Part shown: positions 1 through 8,220 of the stretch, one piece after another
How positions within the stretch are numbered: position 1 is the stretch's first letter
How the letters are laid out: every line of letters starts with the position of its first letter
Source: Aldrovandia affinis
Lineage: Eukaryota; Chordata; Actinopteri; Notacanthiformes; Halosauridae
Direction of reading: 5' to 3'
DNA length: 64,000 nucleotides
Assembly (NCBI GenBank): GCA_029706075.1
Contig: JAINUG010000136.1
Coordinates: forward strand, 1,107,501-1,171,500
Notes under the pieces: generated by a model
What the model was told of the DNA's origin: nothing
The model's input: the letters and a program-made list of their open reading frames with translations, nothing else
The model's database searches: none
Program-made: the position numbers and the translations under genes

Positions 1-471
1 CTTTAATTAGTCTAGCTAAAAGGGACTCATTGGGTTAATCCTCGCATCTTAACCACAATATTTGTCCTACATTCTTATGAATCAAAAACATGTTCATTAG
101 GTGCCCTGGGAGAGAATAAATAAAGGCACACTACCTTTGTTTCCAAGAACAAATCCTACTAACTACCAGATAACATAAAGTAATGTTGCTCTTTCCAAGC
201 TGTGATTGTAGTTTACCTGGCAGTGTGTGAAGCTTGAATGAATAGTGGTGGGAGAAGGCTATCAGCACCTTTTTCACATTTTTGTTTCTGTCCTACAATA
301 CATTTTGCCAAAAGGAAAATTCTTGAACTCCCTTCTGTCTGACTTTTACAGCCTTGTTTGTGGAACATCGTGCGCACGGGTTTTCCTGAATTCCCTCAGG
401 ACTCAACCCCCCACCCCGCTCCCGTTGTCAGCACACTGTCGTAACTCCAGTCTCTCCCCCTCTCAGCCAGA
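1..471 (+). other. upstream flank and probable comt 5' UTR intron
   Basis: AT-rich sequence with no coding similarity. The last 40 bases are pyrimidine-rich and end in an AG (465-466) five bases before the comt ATG. This is best explained as the 3' end of an intron separating the coding part from a 5' UTR exon outside the window. No promoter can be identified. Confidence 0.5.
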
Positions 472-642
472 ATGTGGGAGTACTTCCTGCCCGTGTGTGT
501 CGGGGGAGTCGCCGTCCTCTACGCACTGTACTCCTGGGTGATCCCCACAGCCGTGCAGTACAACGGCTGGCTGGCACTCCTGTGGCACGATGTCATCTTG
601 GAGCCCGCCCTCGACTTCCTGACCGGCTCCACGCGACCCCAG
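472..642 (+). CDS. comt: comt coding exon 1
   Basis: It encodes residues 1-57, starting [17 protein letters not shown], and ends CCCCAG before donor GTGACC in phase 0. It holds the hydrophobic signal anchor and the WHDVILEP segment, which corresponds to the WNEFILQP segment of mammalian COMT. Confidence 0.93.
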
Positions 643-3600
643 GTGACCTTCCTCTCTACAGTCCAGATCCTCGCCTCTCTTTTTCACATTTCTCGTTTTT
701 CACGTTTCCCAGCAACCGGTTAAAATAACAAAGGCCACCTGTGCATCGCCTTTCGCATAAACGGATGGAAGTGCTCCTCCCTGGTCTCACCCAACGTTTT
801 TGTTTTTTTCATAATGTGACCAATAAATCACCTTTTTTAAAATACATTTATTTGTGATATTCCCCCCCCATTTTGATGTAGCCAATTGCATGCAGGAAGC
901 CAGCATGAGCTTGTCGCATGCAAAGCGGCTCTGTGTGTGTCAGAGTCACGGTTGACGGCTTGGTGAATTTTGTCTTGGAGGAGGCGGTTCAGTTCGACCT
1001 TGCCTATGCCGGCCCCAGAGTTGCAGGTGGCATGAGGTGTGGTGAAATATTTGGAAATAGAAGAGAAAATTGGGAGAAAATTGGGGGAAAAAAGCTCAAA
1101 TAAATAAGCTGAAAAGCAAAAAACATGAAAAACAAAACACTGCATGAAGGAGATGGCGTGGGGCAAAGCAAGGAGGCGCCCACTCTGTACATGCACTTTT
1201 TGGTGTCACTGCTATGAAAACTACCTTTCATCTACGACAAAATAACAATGTTATTAGAAAAATGTCACCCTCTCTCATTCACTGCCATTGAACGTAAGCT
1301 CAACCGGCTTCACCTCCGGAACTTCACCTTGACCATATTTTGTCCACCTCTAGCTTTCAAGATGGAGGTATTATGACACCGAAAATGGGTGGAGCTACAA
1401 TATGATAGCTGTAACTCACTGATTTTAACCAATCATTGGAATTTGTTTTGAAGAACATAACCATTTGATTGGTTCAAACAAGTCAGTGATTGACAGCTAT
1501 CTGTAGCCCCACCCATTTTGGACCAGACCTTGCCGTTGTGAACAGCTCCTCTTTTTCACCAGCGCCTCCTGCGAGCAGTGCAGAAGAAAGCCACTCAGGG
1601 AGATCCCCAAAGTGTCATCGCCACCATCGACGACTTCTGCCGACACAGCGAGTGGGCCATGAACGTGGGCGATGAAAAAGGTGCGCTAAGCTCTCCTTTA
1701 TCTTGTCATTTTCACAGACCAGGCCTCTCTGTTACTCACATCCACCTGTAAACACGCCATCGCCCCAGTGGACTGATTCAATAACTAGCCCTTCCAGCTG
1801 TAGCTGTCTCTCCTTTCCGCTAAATGGCCTTCAGTCTTGTCATGCTGCCCTGTGCTAAATGTGAAGTGAAGGAATCCTCCTGTCTGCTAGGTCAATAAGA
1901 CCACTGCATGAATGCACAGACTGACAGATAGAAAGAGAGAGGGAGGGAGAGAAAGAGAGAGAGAGAGTGAGGTTGGGAGAGGGAGATCACAATCCAAGAG
2001 TTAACGTCAAAACTTGCATAATCTTTAAAAACCATTAACGCCTGTGGGACTGGCTGCATCAGGACTGAGATTCTCAAAAATTGCACCCTTGAACTGCAGA
2101 AGACTGCGCTTGAATTAGTCAACCTCGTACTGAATTCCAACTATGTTCCTGGAACCAAGGGTTTATATCCCTAATCCATAATAGTGGAGTTAAATTGGAT
2201 CCCAATAATTACTGAATCATCTGTGTAAGCAATAATCTGTAGTATTCTGAACAGCAGAATCCTGACCTTCCTTAATGAGCACAGTGTCAAATAGTTTTTC
2301 TTCCTAAATTCACCACTGATCAAATTTACCCCCTGCACACCCTAATAAATATACATGTCCACCAAACCAAAAATGGCAACATTTTGGCCTGCAGGAAAGT
2401 ACATTGCACAATGAAATGCATGTACACATGAAAACAGGTGCACGGTGAGAATTGGAAGGAAAAGGACAGGGCTGTGGTGTGAGACAGTCTGAATCCAACA
2501 CTGTTAAACATCTACATGAATGAGTTAGCGGTGTAGTTGAACAGTCTCCAGCCCCTGGCCACGCTACACGACGCTGAAGTCACGCTTCTTTATGCAGATG
2601 GCCCGGTGCTGCCGTCTCCCACAGAACAACAGCTACGGCACAGCCTGGCTCTGCTGGAAGAGCACTGCCATATAAGGCCGATATAAAAAGTCATGGCTGC
2701 CAAAAGAGGAGAGGCTATGTGGTCACTGGTCAGGTGGAGACAGAGATGCACTTTCTACTACATTCTGAAAAATATACTAAATTCAAAGAAAGTTCATTTA
2801 AAAGGATGGAAATATCTATCCCGAAATTGAAAAAACAAGGCGGACATAAAAGTATAAACAGTACTGGGCACTAGCTGCACAGTGTGTGGGAGCAGCCTGG
2901 GGGCACAGTGAGCAGGACACAATGGTGTCGCACTGTATCTAGGACACAGCTGTTTATATGGTTACTCATTCAAGATTGTTATTGTTGTTATTACAGATTT
3001 GTTTTTACCATTCAAAATAAAAACAAAATTTATAATGATCAGGTTTTTTATAATTATAATTTTTTTATACATTATAATTTTTAATGTATTATAATCAAAA
3101 TAAATGCAACAAAAGAAATTTATTTTTCTTTTTTTTTGATATTAATTACATGTTTTTTGTCAAATTGATCATGTCATGACTGATGTGCAAACCATGCGTT
3201 GTAGATGTACAGTTTGTGTACTGTTTCCAGCAGTGGCTACACATACTACTAGACTATACACAGTAACACAGTAGACACAGTAACCTCCTTGTGATCAACA
3301 CTTTTGGTGACAAATGTTATTGCCATCATATTATATTTACTGATGTCATGCCCATACAATAAAATGTCATGTACCTGCCACAGGGGAAAAAACTAAACAT
3401 TTTCCTGATAAATGTGTAATTTAGTTCCAGGTGTAATTGAAATTATTGGCACTAAATTACCAAGATGGGGAAAATGTTTCCCCGCATCCAACATACTGGT
3501 GGCATGAAGGTGTTTGTGTGTGTGTGTGTGTGTGTAGGCCTTATCCTGGACTCTATAGTGAGTGAGGTGAATCCTAGCACTGCTCTGGAGCTTGGCACAT

Positions 3601-4823
3601 ACTGCGGATACTCCACCGTCCGCATCGCCCGCCTGCTGCCCCCTGGTGGCCGATGTATCACCCTGGAGTTCAACCCAGCCTACGCAGCCGTGGCCCGGCA
3701 GGTCATCGCCTGGGCAGGGATTCAGGACAAGGTTAGGAGGGCCGAAGGGGGAGGGGGGTTAGGGTCTTAGAGAGAGGAAGGCAGATGTGTGGGCTCATTA
3801 AGTGCGTCTTTAGAACATGAAATATATTCATCGTGGAATCAAGATTCGGCGGAAGGCACATCCTACAAACATTTATTTTTGATAGTCTAAAGAGAAACAT
3901 ATCATGTCGAATTCACATTCGCAGGGAAATTTCCACGCATTTGGAGGCAGCATACCGACAGATAAATAACATGACGACATACACAAAGATGATCATTTGC
4001 CATATTCTGGGGGTACACTGTATGCGTTTTACGTGGAAATGATGTGTGCGTGTGTGTGTGTGTTTGGCCTGCTGTTGACGCCGGCGATGTGTTGGCAGGT
4101 TCAGCTGGTGGAAGGGCCTTCAGGAGATCTGATTCCCCAGATGAAGGAGCTCTTTGGCGTCCAGACTTTCGACTTTGTTTTCTTGGACCACTGGAAAGAC
4201 CGCTATCTTCCTGATGCCAAACTGCTTGAGGTGTGTCACATTATGCCACATCCGATAGTGCTGCACATCAGCCGTGTGACTAGGACTTCTGTAAGGGGGG
4301 GCTGTAGCCCAGTTAGTCCGATGATAGTTGTGTGCAGACAGGCATAATTAATCTCCAGTGGCACTTTACTTGATGTGGGTCTCATGTAGCATTCATAATA
4401 CATAAAATTCAGCTACATAATGCAGCATGACCATGAATATTATAACCAGATTGTGCCAAATGCTTTCCCTATAATGTGACATAACATACACGTCATCAGT
4501 GGCGTGATTCTCACCATTATGTGCTTCTAACCTTATGTCAGTTGTTATAATTTGGCCCTGATGTTTATGTATGCTTATGACAAGGCCTCATCTCCAATCT
4601 GACCTCAGCAACTAACGTTCGGTCCGCCTCCTTGTCTGTGCAGGAGTGCGGCCTGCTCAGAGAAGGAACCGTGCTGCTCGCGGACAACGTGATCTGCCCC
4701 GGGACGCCCGAGTACCTGCAGTACGTGCGGAACAGCCCTCGCTACGAGAGCCGCTACTTCAAATCCCACCTGGAGTACACCAAGGTGGAGGACGGCCTGG
4801 AGAAATCCGTCTTCTTGGGATAG
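472..4823 (+). CDS. comt: catechol O-methyltransferase, membrane-type, complete coding region in 5 exons
   Basis: Transfers methyl from S-adenosylmethionine to a catechol hydroxyl (dopamine, noradrenaline, catechol oestrogens), Mg2+-dependent. The coding exons 472-642, 1563-1680, 3538-3731, 4099-4230 and 4644-4823 all have GT/AG borders and join in phase to 264 residues (human membrane form about 271). Residues 5-24 form an N-terminal signal anchor, suggesting an ER/plasma-membrane enzyme. The AdoMet fold carries E114-L-G-T-Y-C-G-Y-S and E140. The Mg2+/catalytic set D191, K194, D219, N220 and E249 matches human soluble D141, K144, D169, N170 and E199 at a constant offset of 50. [12 protein letters not shown] and [10 protein letters not shown] are COMT signatures, which separates it from the TOMT/LRTOMT paralogue. 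The ATG follows a CCCTCTCAG acceptor (ends 466), so a 5' UTR exon probably lies outside the window. One oddity is that the position of human Gln120 is Gly170. Confidence 0.96.
643..1562 (+). other. comt: comt intron 1
   Basis: It contains a degenerate SINE-like stretch ending near 1062-1094 (tail GAGAAAATTGGGAGAAAATTG, as in the local SINE families) and a foldback MITE at 1382-1520 just before exon 2. No other gene is seen. Confidence 0.7.
1382..1520. mobile_element. foldback (palindromic) MITE in comt intron 1
   Basis: The left arm (AAAATGGGTGGAGCTACA..., to about 1436) is the imperfect reverse complement of the right arm (about 1466-1520, ...CTGTAGCCCCACCCATTTT). A loop of about 30 bp separates them. 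The arms carry no coding sequence, so this is a non-autonomous DNA element. It ends about 40 bp before the exon 2 acceptor. Confidence 0.7.
1563..1680 (+). CDS. comt: comt coding exon 2
   Basis: The acceptor is CTCTTTTTCACCAG and the donor AAAAG/GTGCGC (phase 1). It encodes [18 protein letters not shown] and ends in the COMT motif [11 protein letters not shown]. It has no ATG of its own at the border, so it is recognised by homology and splice signals. Confidence 0.95.
2480..2670 (+). pseudogene. decayed non-LTR retrotransposon reverse-transcriptase fragment
   Basis: One frame reads [14 protein letters not shown], then a stop, then an uninterrupted stretch containing [20 protein letters not shown]. 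This resembles the palm of fish LINE reverse transcriptases (SPTLFNIYINEL ... LLYADDLVLLSPT). The catalytic YADD is changed to YADG and there is a stop, so it is dead. Only about 190 bp is recognisable. Confidence 0.7.
3512..3537 (+). repeat. GT microsatellite at comt exon 3 acceptor
   Basis: A (GT)n run merges into the splice acceptor TAG. Length variation here would change the polypyrimidine context of exon 3. Confidence 0.85.
3538..3731 (+). CDS. comt: comt coding exon 3 (AdoMet-binding motif I)
   Basis: The acceptor lies directly after a GT microsatellite that serves as the polypyrimidine-like tract (TGTGTGTAG). The donor is GACAAG/GTTAGG. It encodes [20 protein letters not shown] and [10 protein letters not shown], the AdoMet-binding loop and acidic ribose contact of COMT. 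It joins in phase to exons 2 and 4. Confidence 0.96.
3732..4098 (+). other. comt: comt intron 3
   Basis: Short intron with a G-rich start (GAAGGGGGAGGGG) and a GT-rich patch near 4045-4065. Nothing else is seen. Confidence 0.7.
4099..4230 (+). CDS. comt: comt coding exon 4 (Mg2+ ligand and catalytic lysine)
   Basis: 132 bp, phase 0 on both sides (GTTGGCAG acceptor, CTTGAG/GTGTGT donor). It encodes [19 protein letters not shown], with the Mg2+ aspartate and catalytic lysine. [11 protein letters not shown] replaces the usual V-G-A-S-Q-D, losing the glutamine that borders adenine. Confidence 0.96.
4231..4643 (+). other. comt: comt intron 4
   Basis: Sequence from about 4360 to 4590 contains repeated short CATAAT/TATGAC-type words typical of degraded fish interspersed repeats. 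No coding sequence is present. Confidence 0.55.
4644..4823 (+). CDS. comt: comt coding exon 5 with stop codon
   Basis: The acceptor is TTGTCTGTGCAG and the TAG stop is at 4821-4823. It encodes [20 protein letters not shown] and ends [17 protein letters not shown]. This supplies the second and third Mg2+ ligands (D219, N220) and the substrate-binding glutamate E249. Confidence 0.96.
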   Translation, partial: ECGLLREGTVLLADNVICPGTPEYLQYVRNSPRYESRYFKSHLEYTKVEDGLEKSVFLG

Positions 4824-5100
4824 AGGGAGAGAGAGAGAGAGACACACACGGCCACGCCTTTGCGTGTCAAGCCATTCACAAGAGCGGGAAATCAGATGGC
4901 GATCTCCGCTTGAGGTTCAGCGCTTATGTGCACAATGTAGATATTTACCAAAAAATACAACTAATGAATCAAAAGAAAGACGACGCACAGTTGCTGAGTC
5001 TGGGTCGTTCGCTCACTTGAGCTGCTATGACGACCAGAATCAGGCAACATATTAGAATGACTCATTGTCTGGAGTCGGCCAATAAAGAAAAGCTGAAATG
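4824..5100 (+). other. comt: comt 3' UTR with candidate poly(A) signal
   Basis: It begins with a short GA/CA-rich tract. AATAAA at 5081-5086 is the first canonical polyadenylation signal after the stop, giving a 3' UTR of roughly 270-290 nt. The cleavage site is inferred. Confidence 0.55.
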
Positions 5101-5355
5101 GATCAAATTGTGCAATACGAGTACAGTAAACTAAACCACATCTGAAAGAATATTGTTACATAAAAGCTATCTTCATGATTATAATCAAATCAGGTTTCTT
5201 TCCCCTTCAAATAAAACCAACATATTTGTATCGGATTTTATGCATGTCAAATGACGCAAAGAAATCATTAACTGGTTCATTGTAACTAGTTTTTAAAATA
5301 TATTTTACGACATTTTTCTCTTGAAGGTACAAACACAAGATAGAAATGTAATATA

Positions 5356-6976
5356 CAGCTCTGGAAAAAATTAAGAAACCACTCCAAATTTTTATTAAAT
5401 CAGCATCTCTACATGTATGGCAGCCATTCCATTCCAGTGTCTGTTGAATTCCAACACAAGCACACCTCATTCTACTTAATGAAGTACTGATTAGGTGATC
5501 ACCTGAACCAAATCTTATTTAACGAGGAAAAGTTTAAAAACCACTGCTGTGGTCATCACTATCCTCTTGCAATAGGACCAGCTGGATGGCAAAAAACAGT
5601 GATAGTAGTACCTCAAAAGTAATTGGAATCAAAAAACAACTATTGACCATGCCAAAAGAGTTGAAAAGAAAGGTTTTGAGTGAGGAAAAGAAGGGTTCAA
5701 TTCTGGCTTTACTGGCAGAGGGATACAATGAGCGTAAGGATGCTTCTATCCTTCAAATTTCAAAGACGGCGGTTCATAAGAACAAGGTCAAGAAGCAGAC
5801 ATTGGGGACAACAAAGCTACAGACCGGCAGAGGGCAAAAACAACTCTACTGACCGGGATGACCGCCAACTCATTTGAATGTCACTCAACAACCAGGATGG
5901 CATCAAGTGACCAACAAAAAGAATGGCAAACGGCAGCTGGGGTGAAGTGCAGCTGGGGTCGAAACAGGCTCCTAGGGGCAGGGCTGAAGTCGTTCAAAGG
6001 AAAAAAGCCCTTCATCAATGAGAAGCAAAGAAGAGCCAGGCTGAGGTTTGCAAAAGACCACAAGGATTGGAACGTAGAGGACTGGAGTAAGGTCATCTTC
6101 TCTGATGAGTCAAATTTTCAGCTTTGCCCAACACCTGGTCGTCTAATGGTTAGACGGAGACCTGGAGAGGCCTACAAGCCAGTGTCTCGCACCCACTGTG
6201 AAATTTGGTGGAGGATCGGTGATGATGTGGCGGTGCTTCACCAAGGCTAGAATCGGGCAGATTTGTCTTTGTGAAGGACGCATGAATCAAGCCACGTACA
6301 AGGTTATCCTGGAAGAAAACTTGCTTCCTTCTGCTCTGGCAATGTTCCCCAACTCTGAAGATTGTTTTTTCCAGCAGGACAATGCTCCATGCCACACAGC
6401 CAGGTCAATCAAGGTGTGGATGGAGGACCACCAGATCAAGACCCTGTCATGGCCAGCCCAATCTCCAGACCTGAACCCCATTGAAAACCACTGGAATGTG
6501 ATCAAGAGGAAGATGGATGGTCACAAGCTATCAAACAAAGCTGAGCTGCTTGAATTTTTGCGCCAGGAGTGTCATAAAGTCACCCAACAGCAATGTGAAA
6601 GACTGGTGGAGAGCATGCCAAGACGCATGAAAGCTGTGATTGCAAATCAGGGTTATTCCACCAAATATTGATTTCTGAACTCTTCCTAAGTTAAAACATT
6701 AGTATTGTGTTGTTTAAAAATGAATATGAACTTGTTTTCTTTGCATTATTAAAGGTCTGAAAACACTGCATCTTTTTTGTTATTTTGACCAGTTGTCATT
6801 TTCTTCAAATAAATGCTCTAAATGACAATATTTTTATTTGGAGTTTGGGAGAAATGTTGTCAGTAGTTTATAGAATAAAACAAAAATGTTCATTTTTACT
6901 CAAACACATACCTATAAATAGTAAAACCAGAGAAACTGATCATTTTGCAGTGGTCTCTTAATTTTTTCCAGAGCTG
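5356..6976 (+). mobile_element. Tc1/mariner (DD34E) element, 1.6 kb, both ends present
   Basis: It is bounded by TA duplications (5354-5355, 6977-6978). The terminal inverted repeats are CAGCTCTGGAAAAAATTAAG and its reverse complement CTTAATTTTTTCCAGAGCTG. The length is standard for Tc1. Internally it carries a transposase in three pieces. It lies between the 3' ends of comt and abt1. Confidence 0.95.
5586..6671 (+). pseudogene. Tc1 transposase, frameshifted
   Basis: The N-terminal helix-turn-helix part is at 5586-5852, the middle with the first catalytic aspartate (IFSDESNFQL) is at 5858-6250, and the catalytic C-terminus is at 6198-6671. The C-terminal piece contains QQDNAPCHTARS and SPDLNPIENHW. 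Thirty-four residues separate the second D from the E, making it DD34E. Frame changes near 5855 and 6195 break the reading frame, so no full-length enzyme is expected. Damage is light, suggesting a fairly young copy. Confidence 0.93.
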
Positions 6977-7520
6977 TATATTGACTATGGATGATTTTAA
7001 TGCCAGTTCTTTTGAGATTTCATGGACCAAAAACAGTGCCAATGTATATTTAATTTCCCTTCATGGTTGCTTTTTATAAAATGTGGGCTTTAATAAATAC
7101 TGGAAACAAAGACTAAAATGTATTAAATCGATAATAAAATTTGATTTGTGATATTACTTTTTCATCTGTTTGACATCTGCTGAATGTTCTGTTATACAGG
7201 GAAAGGGATACCGCACAGAACACGTAGAAACAGATCCGTGTTACAGCAGTGTAAAATACCATCTGTTCATATGTTCACTTTCAAAACTGAAACACTGAGT
7301 ATAAAAACCATGTTGACATGTCCAATCAGATAGGTTCTTTATTTTTTTCCATGAAAAATTATCCTCATGATCAGATTTTTTCTACTTTTGTACAAGTCCC
7401 TACCAGGAAAAATAAAAATCCTTTGTCATTGGATTAACACCACCTAATCCCAAAGGCCTCAATAACAGGCATGCAGTACTTCTCACTCAGCGGACTCAGT
7501 GGGGCAGAATGCATTGTTTT
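6977..7520. other. intergenic AT-rich sequence between Tc1 and abt1
   Basis: I see no gene, repeat family or RNA here. Confidence 0.5.
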
Positions 7521-7542
7521 GACAATAGCACAGTACACAGAG

Positions 7543-7839
7543 TTTATTCGACAGAAGACAAGCGTCAGTCAACATATGACAAAAATATTTCATACAGCAT
7601 CTGTATTTAAACAGGAGTCAAAGGAAAACGTAAACCCCAATAGTATAAATATTTTATGACGTGAAAACTGTGCTAAAACACATGAGCATAAAATGGAGTG
7701 GTGACACTTTTGCAAAAAGGTTAAAGGGGGGGTGGTGGCTGGCTGGTGAAACGGTAGTTTGTCCAGACAATGTTGTTTGTCTGTAGTTCCTCCGCATCTC
7801 TCTGGTCTACGTGTGCCTGAAAAGGGCCGGCCGTGTCTG
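7543..7839 (-). other. abt1: abt1 3' UTR with candidate poly(A) signal
   Basis: The first AATAAA on the minus strand after the stop is at 7548-7543 (TTTATT on +), giving a UTR of about 300-320 nt. Inferred from signal and distance. Confidence 0.5.
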
Positions 7840-8220
7840 TTAGTCTCCAGCTCCTGCGCTGTTGAAGATCTTGGCCAGCAGGGAGACGTTGGACTGGGAC
7901 TTCTCCTGAATGACACGGGCCTTGTCCTGGGCCTTCTTCAGGTTCTTCTTGGACATGGTCTGTCTGCGGAGGCGGCTCTGCTGGATCTCGTCCTCGGTGC
8001 GCCGCTGGGTGAAGTCCCAGGTCTTGTCGTCCGCCGCCTCGCCCTTCCTCTCCCTCTTCTTCCTCAGCTTGTCCAGGTTCTGGCTCTTCTCCACGTTGGC
8101 CAGGTAGAAGTTGGTCTCGCGCTTGGCCTGCGAGATCTCGGTGCGCAGGCGCTGCTGGCGCACCGTCTGCTCGTAGGCCAGCCGCTCGCTCAGGTGACAC
8201 CAGTGAAACCTGTGCAGGTA
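7840..8220 (-). CDS. abt1: abt1 coding exon 3 with stop
   Basis: The acceptor is CCGTGCCAG and the TAA stop is at 7842-7840. It encodes 126 residues from [20 protein letters not shown] to the C-terminus. It is rich in K/R/E/Q with predicted long helices ([29 protein letters not shown]). Confidence 0.95.
   Translation of the reverse strand, partial: YLHRFHWCHLSERLAYEQTVRQQRLRTEISQAKRETNFYLANVEKSQNLDKLRKKRERKGEAADDKTWDFTQRRTEDEIQQSRLRRQTMSKKNLKKAQDKARVIQEKSQSNVSLLAKIFNSAGAGD

Larger units (their letters stand above)
1681..3537 (+). other. comt: comt intron 2
   Basis: It contains a GA-rich tract near 1919-1985, a decayed LINE reverse-transcriptase fragment near 2480-2670, AT-rich sequence at 3000-3140 and a GT microsatellite (3512-3535) abutting exon 3. 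No host coding sequence is seen. Confidence 0.7.

Noticed and set aside
5356..6976. Functional transposase gene
   Set aside because: Two frame breaks separate the DNA-binding, first-aspartate and DE parts, so no intact enzyme is encoded.
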